This document shows positions 34,089 through 42,599 of a stretch of 45,642 nt of DNA, one piece after another. Each line of letters starts with the position of its first letter. Positions within the stretch are counted from its first letter, which is position 1. The translations under genes and the position numbers were made by a program. This stretch comes from CAYVBW01 sp964449995 (GTDB taxonomy: Bacteria > Patescibacteriota > Microgenomatia > UBA1400 > PJMF01), in the NCBI GenBank assembly GCA_964449995.1, contig CAYVBW010000004.1:1-45642 (forward strand). Reading direction: 5' to 3'. The notes under the pieces are model-generated. The model was not told the DNA's origin. It made no database searches and was given only the letters and a program-made list of their open reading frames with translations.

Positions 34089-34625
34089 TTACAAGCCTGC
34101 TTTCTCGCTCAAATAATCAATAATGGGTGTCGAGCCAATAATACAATTTTTATCTGAGGTGAACAAAAAAGGAACGCCTCTACTGCTTTCACCGCAAGTT
34201 TGGGCTGCCAAATTCATTTGTTCTTGATGTGCCTGATTGTAATAAACCTCTCTTCTTTCAATATTGAGAATTGATTCTATTTGAGTTTCCTGCATCCAAT
34301 CCATAACATCATGACAATAGGGACAAGTCTCTCCATAAAAATAAATGTATTTTGGCTGTTCTTGAACTGCTTCTCCCAAAACCTCTTGCTCTGAACCTGC
34401 TTCATCCTGAGTTTCTTCTTTAACTTCTAGAACATCTTGCTCTTTCCCCTCTTCTTTGAACTCAATTTCTGCCTCTTCTATTCCAACAGAATCCATTTGT
34501 AAAATATCCTGCTGATCATTTTCTAACTGAAGCTGATCTGTATTTCGTTGAAATATCCTAGTTAACAACGCCAGTGCAATAATAATTACTCCTAGCCCCA
34601 CAATAATAATATATGTTCTTTTCAT
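34089..34625 (-). CDS. Membrane-anchored CPYC thioredoxin/glutaredoxin-like protein
   Basis: The 178-residue protein has an N-terminal membrane helix (about 5-24), an acidic Glu/Asp/Gln-rich linker (about 35-85) and a thioredoxin-fold domain. The redox motif is CPYC in YFYGETCPYCHDVMDWM (about 93-109), with the cis-proline loop in SRGVPFLF near 148. The linker places the domain outside the membrane. Thiol-disulfide exchange in the envelope is the likely role. The glutaredoxin-type CPYC motif with a short fold argues against DsbA. It is monocistronic and followed by the terminator at 33.9 kb. Confidence 0.8.
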   Translation of the reverse strand: MKRTYIIIVGLGVIIIALALLTRIFQRNTDQLQLENDQQDILQMDSVGIEEAEIEFKEEGKEQDVLEVKEETQDEAGSEQEVLGEAVQEQPKYIYFYGETCPYCHDVMDWMQETQIESILNIERREVYYNQAHQEQMNLAAQTCGESSRGVPFLFTSDKNCIIGSTPIIDYLSEKAGL

Positions 34626-34785
34626 AATGTTGCTCTTAATTTAAGATAATTAATAACATCACTCAAGCATTAAGCTGCATGAGAATGAGTTAATGAATTA
34701 TAGCAGTAATTATTTTTCTTGTAGTGGAACAATGATATTAAGTTAATTGACCTAAGCTTAAATAACCTCAATTACGAAAAAATTC

Positions 34786-36198
34786 ATGAAAATTATTCGC
34801 AACAAACAACTTTTATTTGATCTTTTGGCTATCGGTTTAACCCTGGCTTTATTCTATTGGATCAAATCTGTTGGTTTTTCCTATAGATTTGGAGATGGTA
34901 ATGCCTATTTTTACATGGCTGATCAGTTTTTGCGTGGCCTATTACCTTATCGAGACTTTTTGATTGCAGATCCACCACTGCTAATTTTATTACTGGCCGG
35001 AGTCAAGGCTGTAATTGGTAATAATATAATCCTATTTCAAGCAGTGCCAATCTTGCTGGAAAGTGCTACTGCTATTATTCTATTTTTAGAAACCAGAAAA
35101 AAACTCCCCAACTTAGCTAGATTTACACCTGCCCTTTACTTATTCTCATTTCTGATACTATCAACCACAGATTATTTAACTGGCTTGCATTTTGTAACTC
35201 TTTTTATTGCTTTAGCCTATTACCTTAGAAAAAAACCATATTTATCTGGATTTTTTTGGGGACTAGCTACCTTAATTAAGCTCTATGTGATTCCTGGGTT
35301 CCTAGGATGGATAATTTGGTTAAAACTTAATAAACAAACCAAACTTTTGCAAAAAACTATCATTAGCTATGTCTTAACTGGAGCAATCTTTATGCTACCT
35401 TTTCTAATTATTGCTCCCTGGCCAGTGATTGACCAAATCATTATCCATCAATTCAATCGTCCGGCAGGTATTAGCAAAGTTAAAATTTTTAGTTTTTTCA
35501 TTATGTATGATCTAGTTTTGTTAATTATGGCTGGAACCAGTTTCTTTGTTGCTAAAAACTTAAAGACAATTTTACCTCTTTTAGGCTGGATTATCTTTTA
35601 CCTAATTTTTAAAGACTTATATTATCTGTACCTAGGAGTTTTAGCTTTTTGGATAATATTGAGTATTAATGAATTGTTTATTTATTTAAAAAAATCTACC
35701 CAAAACTCATGGCTAGCTTCTAACCATCAGCAACTTTCTATTATTATCATTATTTCAATTTTATTTAGCCAAATCGTAGGACTACGCATTTATCACCAAA
35801 CAATCCAACCAAAAGGCCTATTTCCTCAAGTGGAAGCGGTTGCTGAGTTTATCAAACAACTACCCCAAAAATCACTCTATGGCTCGCATGAGGTGGCTCC
35901 ACTAGTAGCGCTAAAAGCTGGTCTGCAATTATTTAACAATCACGCTGATACTAATGCTCAATTATTTGGCTCTGGAGTACTAGATAAGAAAAAAATATCT
36001 ACAGAAGCTGCCCAACAAGGCGTTTATTTATTAACTAAAGTAGCCAATATCCCGCAAAACCCTGATGTAGACATAGGCTACGACGGTTACTTTGATCAAG
36101 AAGTATTTGAAAAATACTGTCAAAGGCTTGAAATATTTGATGGACCAGGTTTTGAGTTGTTCACTGATATTGCAGTATATGAATGCAGTAAAGATTAA
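34786..36198 (+). CDS. GT-C type membrane glycosyltransferase-like protein
   Basis: The 470-residue protein has about ten membrane helices and the layout of GT-C enzymes, which use lipid-linked sugars. The first extracytoplasmic loop carries FGDGNAYFYMADQFLRG and LPYRDFLIADPPLLILL (about 32-70), matching the acidic and PYRDF/PP motifs of this superfamily. Most of the remainder is hydrophobic, with a soluble C-terminal part (about 370-470) ending in VYECSKD. Donor and acceptor cannot be named. Its stop lies 1 base before the preferred tgt start, so the two genes are probably co-transcribed. Confidence 0.75.
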   Translation: MKIIRNKQLLFDLLAIGLTLALFYWIKSVGFSYRFGDGNAYFYMADQFLRGLLPYRDFLIADPPLLILLLAGVKAVIGNNIILFQAVPILLESATAIILFLETRKKLPNLARFTPALYLFSFLILSTTDYLTGLHFVTLFIALAYYLRKKPYLSGFFWGLATLIKLYVIPGFLGWIIWLKLNKQTKLLQKTIISYVLTGAIFMLPFLIIAPWPVIDQIIIHQFNRPAGISKVKIFSFFIMYDLVLLIMAGTSFFVAKNLKTILPLLGWIIFYLIFKDLYYLYLGVLAFWIILSINELFIYLKKSTQNSWLASNHQQLSIIIIISILFSQIVGLRIYHQTIQPKGLFPQVEAVAEFIKQLPQKSLYGSHEVAPLVALKAGLQLFNNHADTNAQLFGSGVLDKKKISTEAAQQGVYLLTKVANIPQNPDVDIGYDGYFDQEVFEKYCQRLEIFDGPGFELFTDIAVYECSKD

Positions 36199-36199
36199 T

Positions 36200-37285
36200 A
36201 TGCTTGACCAAACTCTTTTCCCATTATTTTTACCAGACGCTACCTATGGAGTGGTGCGTAGCTTATCTAGTCAAGACATTCATAAAGTGGGGATTAAAGC
36301 TTTAATGGTGAACACCTATCACCTTTTTCAAAAACCAGGCTTAGAATTAATTAAACAGGCAAATGGAATAAAAAAATTTATGAACTGGTCGGGGGTGGTT
36401 GCTTCTGATTCCGGAGGATTCCAATTATTCTCTTTAATCAACAAAAATCCTGATTTTGGAAAAGTCACTGATGAAGGAATCGTATCCTATACTGGTAAAA
36501 AGAAACAAACCAAGCAAGTTTTTACGCCTGAAGAATCAATTCGGGTTCAATTCGCCCTAGGCAGTGACATCATGATTTGTTTAGATGACTTTACCCCACC
36601 CAATGCAAACCGAAAGAGAATAGAAGAAAGTGTAGAGCGAACAGTTCATTGGGCAGAAAGAAGTAAGGCAGAATTCACGCATTTAGTGCAAAAAAACAAC
36701 TTTTCAGAAGAAAACAGACCTTTATTGATAGCTCCCATACAAGGGCATAGAAACTGGAAATTGAGAGAAAAATGTGCTCAAAAATTAATGGAAATCGAAT
36801 TTGATATATATGGTTTAGGTGGCTGGCCATTTGATGATCAAAACAATTTTGATTATGAAATGGTGGAGAGAAACAGCAAACTAACTCCTGATGATAAATT
36901 GCGCTTTGGTTTGGGCATTGGCAATCCAGAAAATATCTCCAGGCTATATCAAATGGGTTATGATTTATTTGATTGTGTATTGCCAACCAGAGATGCTAGG
37001 CATAAAAGGTTGTATGTTTTTAAACAAACTCCCCAAGAGATTGATTTTTGCAAAGATAAAGATTGGTATCAATATTTGTATTTTGAGAGAGGCTCCCTGG
37101 CCAATGACTACCAACCAATAAGCAAATATTGTGACTGCCCAACTTGTAAAAATCATTCTCGGGCCTATTTACATCATTTATTTCAAATCAATGATACAAC
37201 TGCGCTAAGATTAGCTAGCTTGCATAATCTGCGCTTTTATGCCCAACTAATGGAAAGTTTAAAAAAAAATAAATTCGCAAATTAG
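36200..37285 (+). CDS. tgt: Queuine/tRNA-ribosyltransferase family protein
   Basis: TGT exchanges guanine for a 7-deazaguanine at position 34 of certain tRNAs. From the ATG at 36200 the product has 361 residues. It shows VASDSGGFQLFSL near 64 with the first catalytic Asp, DCVLPTRDARH near 263 with the nucleophilic Asp, and the zinc motif CDCPTCKNHSRAYLHHLF near 310-327. In the substrate loop, where bacterial enzymes usually read GGLAVGE, it reads GGWPFDDQNNF, so base preference may be altered. Upstream in-frame ATGs at 36092 and 36179 overlap the previous gene and are not preferred. Its last five codons and stop lie in repeat copy B. Confidence 0.85.
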   Translation: MLDQTLFPLFLPDATYGVVRSLSSQDIHKVGIKALMVNTYHLFQKPGLELIKQANGIKKFMNWSGVVASDSGGFQLFSLINKNPDFGKVTDEGIVSYTGKKKQTKQVFTPEESIRVQFALGSDIMICLDDFTPPNANRKRIEESVERTVHWAERSKAEFTHLVQKNNFSEENRPLLIAPIQGHRNWKLREKCAQKLMEIEFDIYGLGGWPFDDQNNFDYEMVERNSKLTPDDKLRFGLGIGNPENISRLYQMGYDLFDCVLPTRDARHKRLYVFKQTPQEIDFCKDKDWYQYLYFERGSLANDYQPISKYCDCPTCKNHSRAYLHHLFQINDTTALRLASLHNLRFYAQLMESLKKNKFAN

Positions 37286-37499
37286 TATTAGTAATAGATA
37301 TGAGCTCATTTCTGAGGGGTTTCACCCCTCAGCATTTTGTCTTGCTTTGCAAGAACAAAGCCTGCTCCCCTGTCGCTTTAAGGGGTATTAGACCCTTAAA
37401 GCTCCACTAGGGGGAATCCCCCTAGAACCCCCATTCTGATTTATTCCTCCCGTCCCGCTTAGCGGGAGGGCAAGCTGGCGGGGTATATAATCAGAATAA
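37267..37499 (+). repeat. Dispersed modular repeat, copy B (about 233 bp)
   Basis: The longest copy. It contains a series of perfect hairpins: 37312-37332 (9-bp stem), 37341-37353 (5 bp), 37375-37402 (10 bp), 37407-37425 (8 bp) and 37453-37467 (6 bp). A 9-bp inverted pair, ATTCTGATT at 37433-37441 and AATCAGAAT at 37489-37497, encloses the last module. Its left end codes the final NKFAN and stop of tgt; its right end codes the last two residues and the TGA of the exonuclease gene. Confidence 0.92.
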
Positions 37500-38450
37500 A
37501 GCCTGTTGAACGTCAACTTCAAACTGATCTCCAGGTAATTGAGTTACTAAAGAATTAAAATCTAATTCCTTAAATAAATCTACTACTTTTGCCTTATCAT
37601 AACTTTCAACCCTACATTGAGATAAGTCAATATTAAGTGGAACATCTTGGTCTATTTTTGCTAACTTTTTACTTAACAGCGCAACTTCTTTTCCTCCTTG
37701 GAGCTTTGTTAACAAAGCTCCCCTAAGCAACCCACTTGGCTCTACTGACCCTGAATTAATTTTGTCTACAGCTTTAAACAAGTTTTCTAAAGTAAAATAT
37801 TCATTCAATAGCTTAACTGCTGTCTTTTGACCAATTCCTTTAATTCCTGGAATGTTGTCAGAAGGATCACCCATCAGAGCTTTCATATCAACTACTTGTT
37901 CTGGCTTAACTCCTAAGTCTTGAATCACTTTTTCCCGATCATATTCTGTATCCTTTTTTCTGCCTCTTCCTGGCAACCAAACATGAGTATTATCATCAAC
38001 CAACTGAAACAAATCCTTATCACCAGTGACTACTATTGACAATAATTTCTTATCTGCCTTAAGCTCCTGCGGATTATGGTCAAGCTTATAACTTAATGTA
38101 CCAATCAAGTCGTCGGCTTCATAACCCTCAATCTCAAATTGCGGAATATTTAATACTTTAACAATCTCTTTTACTAAAGGAATCTGCGGTTGTAATTCAT
38201 CAGGCATTTCTGGCCGTTGGGCCTTGTAGTCTTCAAACTCTTTATGACGAAAGGTGGGTTTGTGGTGATCAAAAGTGACAGCCAAATACTTGGGTTTAAA
38301 TTCATTAATTGCAGCCAACAAAATTCTGGAAAAGCCATAGGCTGCATTTACCACTCTGCCTTGAGGATCTGTTAATTTTGGCAGAGCATAAAAAGCACGA
38401 TAAATCACAGCATGACCATCAAAAAGGAGAAAAATTGGTCTTTTAGACAT
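37491..38450 (-). CDS. Stand-alone DNA polymerase I 5'-3' exonuclease domain
   Basis: Flap/5'-3' exonuclease of the FEN family, which removes RNA primers. The 319-residue protein begins with FLLFDGHAVIYRAFYALP (residues 7-24), and has VTFDHHKPTFRHKEFEDYK near 59-77, the metal-binding EGYEADDLIGTL near 112 and the helix-hairpin-helix motif GDPSDNIPGIKGIGQKTA near 190. The end coincides with the usual boundary between the exonuclease and polymerase domains of PolA, and no polymerase domain is encoded here. The stop codon is supplied by the repeat. Either the genome has a naturally separate exonuclease or polA was truncated by a rearrangement. Confidence 0.88.
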   Translation of the reverse strand: MSKRPIFLLFDGHAVIYRAFYALPKLTDPQGRVVNAAYGFSRILLAAINEFKPKYLAVTFDHHKPTFRHKEFEDYKAQRPEMPDELQPQIPLVKEIVKVLNIPQFEIEGYEADDLIGTLSYKLDHNPQELKADKKLLSIVVTGDKDLFQLVDDNTHVWLPGRGRKKDTEYDREKVIQDLGVKPEQVVDMKALMGDPSDNIPGIKGIGQKTAVKLLNEYFTLENLFKAVDKINSGSVEPSGLLRGALLTKLQGGKEVALLSKKLAKIDQDVPLNIDLSQCRVESYDKAKVVDLFKELDFNSLVTQLPGDQFEVDVQQALF

Positions 38451-38466
38451 ACTAATTGGATTTAAC

Positions 38467-40482
38467 TTAAGCCTGATCTTCTAACTTTATTTTTTTAAAA
38501 CCCATTAATTGCTCAAACTCTTCGCCATCCAAAGTCTCAAGATCCAACAGTTTTTTAGCCACTTTTGTTAATTCTTTTTCATACTTTTTTAACAACTCTT
38601 CACTTTTCTTCAAAGTCTTATTAATTATTTTTTGGATTTCTTCATCAACTTTTTTCTGAAGTTCTTGTGAAATTCTATGTGGCTCACCCCACATCTTGTC
38701 GTAATCTTCATTTTCATATTGAGGGCTAAAGTTCATTGGGCCTAACTCGCTCATGCCATATTCAACTACCATAGCGCGGGCAATACGAGTAGCCTTGTCA
38801 ATATCATTGCTGGCTCCTACTGTCAGTTCATTAAACTTAATTTTCTCTGCTACTCTTCCTCCCAACATTTCAACTATTTTTCCCTCTAATTCAGATTTAG
38901 TGGTTTGAAGCTTGTCTCTTTCAGGAGGAGTAAAGGTATAACCCAAAGCCCTTCCTCTTGAAACAATAGAAATTCTATGAACCGGATCTGAAAAGGGCTG
39001 AACATGAGCTAAAATAGCATGCCCTGCTTCATGATAGGCTGTCATTTCGCGCTCAATCTCATCCTGCAGACGTTTTTTACTTGGTCCCAATTTAACTTTT
39101 AGGGAAGCTTCTTCAACATCTTCCATAGTAATTCGATCTCTATTTTCTCTAGCAATTCTAATCGCTGCCTCATTTAACATATTTTCAATATCAGCTCCTG
39201 AAAAGCCAACTGTACTTTTAGCTATACTTTCAAAACTCAAATCTGCAGAAAGAGGTTTCCCCTTAGCATGAATGCCAATAATATGTTTTCTTTCTTCAAG
39301 ATCAGGTAAATTAACTTGAACTCTGCGATCAAAACGACCTGGTCTTACCAAGGCTGAGTCTAATAACTCTCCGCGATTGGTAGCTGCCATAACAATTACA
39401 TTATCATTGGGCTCAAAACCATCCATCTCTACTAAAATTTGGTTTAAGGTTTGCTCGCGCTCATTATGTCCACCAGCATACCCCATACCCCTAGTTCTCC
39501 CTATGGCGTCAATCTCATCAATAAAAATAATGGATGGAGCCAACTTTTTCGCAGTTTCAAACAAATCTCTCACCCTAGAAGCACCAACTCCAACCAACAT
39601 TTCCATGAACTCAGAGCCGGCTATAGATAAAAACTGGACATTAGCTTCTCCTGCTACCGCTCGGGCTAACAATGTTTTACCTGTACCAGAAGGACCAACC
39701 AAGAGTACACCCTTTGGGGTCCGGGCTCCAACCTTTAGATATTTTTTTGGATGTTTTAAAAAATCAACTACTTCTAACAACTCCTCTTTTGCCTCATCCA
39801 TGCCTCCCACATCATCAAATTTTACATCTTGTTTACCTTTTATAAAAACTTTTGCTTTACTACGGCTAAATCCCAACAAACCATCTTGTGCCCCCCTGGC
39901 TTGACGCATAATCAGCAAAAAGACAACAATGATTGCAATCAGCGGTAACAAATTAAGCACTAATTCCCAAAACATTTGCCCCAAACTTACATCTTCAACT
40001 GTTAAGTCAACTTCTGTAATATCCAAACCAGCTGAACTTAATACATTTAAAGCCTCTTGACCCGTTTCTTTCAGAGCAATCTTCCTAGTTTCATCTTTAT
40101 ACAAAACTCGCAATTCATCACCAGCCACCATAATCTTCTCCACCCTTTCATCTCTAACATCTCTTACGACCTGACTCAAACTAATAGTTTCTACACCACC
40201 AGTAAATAAAGATAGAATAAACGGCAAAAACAAGAAAAATAAAATTAAATAAACAAAACCTTTTTTAAAAAACTGATTTAAATCAATTTTAAACTCAAAC
40301 TGCTTAATATGATTTTTATTTTTGCCGCCTTTATTTTTTGTCGCCAATTGGGGAAATTTCTTTAATCTATTCTTATCTTGCTTTTTCTGATCTTCTTTTT
40401 TTTGGACCTTAGGTTGATCGGTCGAATCATTCTTATCCTTTTCTATGGCGGACTGCTTGTGATTATCTACTTGATTTGTCAT
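38467..40482 (-). CDS. ftsH: ATP-dependent zinc metalloprotease FtsH
   Basis: Membrane-anchored AAA+ protease that degrades membrane and regulatory proteins. The 671-residue protein has a basic cytoplasmic tail of about 70 residues before the first membrane helix (about 76-93), a periplasmic-type domain, a second helix (about 173-192), and the AAA domain. Walker A is GPSGTGKT at 263-270 (Ser in place of the usual second Pro), Walker B FIDEIDAIGR near 322, and the zinc site HEAGH near 485 in TAYHEAGHAILAHV. The N-terminal tail is longer than usual and rich in Lys and Gln. It is followed by the exonuclease gene after 16 bases. Confidence 0.97.
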   Translation of the reverse strand: MTNQVDNHKQSAIEKDKNDSTDQPKVQKKEDQKKQDKNRLKKFPQLATKNKGGKNKNHIKQFEFKIDLNQFFKKGFVYLILFFLFLPFILSLFTGGVETISLSQVVRDVRDERVEKIMVAGDELRVLYKDETRKIALKETGQEALNVLSSAGLDITEVDLTVEDVSLGQMFWELVLNLLPLIAIIVVFLLIMRQARGAQDGLLGFSRSKAKVFIKGKQDVKFDDVGGMDEAKEELLEVVDFLKHPKKYLKVGARTPKGVLLVGPSGTGKTLLARAVAGEANVQFLSIAGSEFMEMLVGVGASRVRDLFETAKKLAPSIIFIDEIDAIGRTRGMGYAGGHNEREQTLNQILVEMDGFEPNDNVIVMAATNRGELLDSALVRPGRFDRRVQVNLPDLEERKHIIGIHAKGKPLSADLSFESIAKSTVGFSGADIENMLNEAAIRIARENRDRITMEDVEEASLKVKLGPSKKRLQDEIEREMTAYHEAGHAILAHVQPFSDPVHRISIVSRGRALGYTFTPPERDKLQTTKSELEGKIVEMLGGRVAEKIKFNELTVGASNDIDKATRIARAMVVEYGMSELGPMNFSPQYENEDYDKMWGEPHRISQELQKKVDEEIQKIINKTLKKSEELLKKYEKELTKVAKKLLDLETLDGEEFEQLMGFKKIKLEDQA

Positions 40483-40635
40483 TAATAAATTCCTAACTGT
40501 TGTTAACCCTTTAATTTATATACATTTTACAAATTAATCTCTCTTTAATTTTGTGAGGCTTTATTTTAACACGTTTGGTATAATTTTCGGCCTCTAACTC
40601 ACTCCTAGTTTGACAGCTTGAATCTAGCAAGAACC

Positions 40636-41235
40636 TTAATTTTTCCCTTGTTTGATACTTTCAACTAAGTCTGACAGCGATGAAAAGTTCAGATATTTTT
40701 CAATTTTTTGACGGGAGTTCTCTAATTCTTTTTCAACATTCCAAAAACGTTTGATTATTTTTATAAAAAAAGCCTGGCTTTGTTTAGCATCAATAAAATT
40801 AGCTACCCGAGAAGGATCAAAAGTATCAACAAAATCAGCATCTTGCAAGATTTTAGTATAAACATCCTGTTTCTTATTTAATCGACGAAAAGGAAAAGCA
40901 AATGGATGCCTCTTGATAGCATTTAGAGCAATTTTTTTGTCTTTTTGACTTAAATTAAAGGGCTTAAGTTGCCTACTAAGTAAATTATAAGCAATTTTTC
41001 CTTCTCTAAAGTAAACTCTTAAAGAAGGTTTATGTTGAGAATAAGTAATATCATGTAAATAGCAAATTGCCCTAAGTAAATTCAAATCAATGTCTTTTAC
41101 CTCTAAAGACCGTGCAATAGCAACAGCGTTGTTGGCAACTCTTTGTACATGATCCCAATCATGTTGGCGACTTAAGGACTTTTCCATCTTAGTCTTGGCA
41201 TAGTCCCTAATTTTTTGAAGTTGTTGATCTGTCAT
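40636..41235 (-). CDS. HD-domain phosphohydrolase
   Basis: The 199-residue protein is all-helical with HD-superfamily metal ligands: HDWDHVQRVANNAVAIA (residues 21-37) and AICYLHDITYSQHKPS (about 51-66), whose HD gives the family its name. Further down, ALNAIKRHPFAFPFR (about 99-113) and LQDADFVDTFDPSRVANF supply a second His and an Asp. The arrangement resembles small cytoplasmic HD hydrolases acting on nucleotides or phosphoesters. The substrate is unknown. It follows trpS by 41 bases on the same strand and precedes ftsH. Confidence 0.82.
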   Translation of the reverse strand: MTDQQLQKIRDYAKTKMEKSLSRQHDWDHVQRVANNAVAIARSLEVKDIDLNLLRAICYLHDITYSQHKPSLRVYFREGKIAYNLLSRQLKPFNLSQKDKKIALNAIKRHPFAFPFRRLNKKQDVYTKILQDADFVDTFDPSRVANFIDAKQSQAFFIKIIKRFWNVEKELENSRQKIEKYLNFSSLSDLVESIKQGKN

Positions 41236-41276
41236 TGAGATTTTTTTGCCAGTTGTTTTAAATAGAAATTAAACAT

Positions 41277-42350
41277 TTACCTTGAAGTTAAACCCAAGCC
41301 CATTTTATTCTTAACTTCTATTAATGTTTTTTCAGCAATAACCTGAGCCTGCTTGGCCCCTTCTTGAACAATTTCTTCAAGATACCCTGGCTTAGCTTCT
41401 AGCTCCTGCCTTTTCTTCTGAATTGGCTGCAACTCTTCAAAAATAGCTCGGGCTAATTCAGTTTTTAATTGCAAATATTTAATGCCCCTATCTTGATAAA
41501 GACTCTCGTAGTGTCTTAGTTTTTCCTCACCCTGAAACAGCTTCACCAATTGCAACAAACTCGCTACTCCATGAGACTCCTCCTGAGAAACTTGGTCAAA
41601 ATACTTTTTAAAAGAGGTACTCGTTTTTGATTCACTAGACTGCTTTATTTCTTGAACTCTACCTTGTCCGCTATCAGTAGGAGTAGCAGCTAATTTTTGA
41701 GTTATCGTTTCTAAATTATCAGTCAAATTAATATAACTGCCCTCAATTGATTTGCTCATCTTTCCCAAACCCTTTAAAGAAGGTACATACTCCCCTGGAG
41801 TTGCAAAACGCTGTGGTTCTGGAAAGTTTGTTTTAAATCTTTGATTCATTTTTCTAGCAATTTCTCTAGATATTTCCAAATGAGGTTCCTGATCGATTCC
41901 CACTGGCACTAATTCGGCTTGATAAATCAGTATATCGGCAGCCATCAAGACTGGATAGTTTAACAAAGCCATAGTAATATCATCAGGATATTGGGCAGCT
42001 TTTTCTTTAAAGGTTGGCAAATGCTGCATTCTAGCAACAGTCATAACTGAAGAAAACAAAAAAGCTAAATACGGATGTTGGGGTACTGAGGATTGGGCAG
42101 TAATAATCGCTTTTTGCGGATCCAAGCCAGCTGCCAAATAATCTAAGATAATTTCTCTACTGGCAGCGGGTAGCCCTTGAGGATTATATGGTGTAGTGAT
42201 TGTATGTAAGTCCATCACCATATAAATACAGCTATAATCAGGGTTTTCCTGAAGCTGAATATAGCCTTTTACAGCTCCCAAATAATTTCCTAGATGCAAT
42301 CTTCCTGTGGCTCTGGTGCCTGAAAAAACACGTTTAGTTGTTTTTGACAT
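41277..42350 (-). CDS. trpS: Tryptophanyl-tRNA synthetase
   Basis: Class I synthetase that charges tRNA-Trp. The 357-residue protein has the HIGH-type motif GRLHLGNYLGAVKGY (residues 17-31), MVMDLHTIT near 44-52 and the KMSKS loop in KGLGKMSKSIEGSYINLTDN near 197-216. All are diagnostic of TrpRS, and the length matches. The ATG is immediately preceded, with no spacer, by the left end of repeat copy C, which therefore forms the whole 5' flank. No Shine-Dalgarno sequence is present. Confidence 0.96.
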   Translation of the reverse strand: MSKTTKRVFSGTRATGRLHLGNYLGAVKGYIQLQENPDYSCIYMVMDLHTITTPYNPQGLPAASREIILDYLAAGLDPQKAIITAQSSVPQHPYLAFLFSSVMTVARMQHLPTFKEKAAQYPDDITMALLNYPVLMAADILIYQAELVPVGIDQEPHLEISREIARKMNQRFKTNFPEPQRFATPGEYVPSLKGLGKMSKSIEGSYINLTDNLETITQKLAATPTDSGQGRVQEIKQSSESKTSTSFKKYFDQVSQEESHGVASLLQLVKLFQGEEKLRHYESLYQDRGIKYLQLKTELARAIFEELQPIQKKRQELEAKPGYLEEIVQEGAKQAQVIAEKTLIEVKNKMGLGLTSR

Positions 42351-42470
42351 AAATAAATTCGCAAATTAATATTAGTAATAGATATGAGCTCATTTCTGAG
42401 GGGTTTTACCCCGAGCGCATTTTTCTTGTCCCACTCAGCGAAACAAGCTGGCGGGTATAATCAGAATTAA
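42351..42470 (+). repeat. Dispersed modular repeat, copy C (about 120 bp)
   Basis: The left end directly abuts the trpS start codon. The first 68 bases differ from copy A by one base. The core at 42425-42440 is the reverse complement of 22157-22172 in copy A. The right end (AAGCTGGCGGG, TATAATCAGAATTAA) is conserved. The 3' end of the atypical recombinase gene lies 130 bases further on. Confidence 0.9.
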
Positions 42471-42599
42471 AAATAATAAATAATTCTAATTTTAAAAATG
42501 AGTACCATCTTCGTTTTAATAAGCTTATTCTAGCAGACCTATTACTGCTCGGGCAGTCTTTTTAAAAAAGGGGAAAATAATCACTCTTATAGAAATTCT

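Noticed and set aside
37267..37499. CRISPR array or integron attC sites
   Set aside because: Hairpin modules are not identical spacer-separated repeats, no cas genes are present, and no attC R-box consensus (GTTRRRY/RYYYAAC) is seen.
39377..39904. 175-codon open frame on the + strand inside ftsH
   Set aside because: It is antisense to the conserved AAA domain of FtsH; its content reflects the complement of that domain and matches no family.
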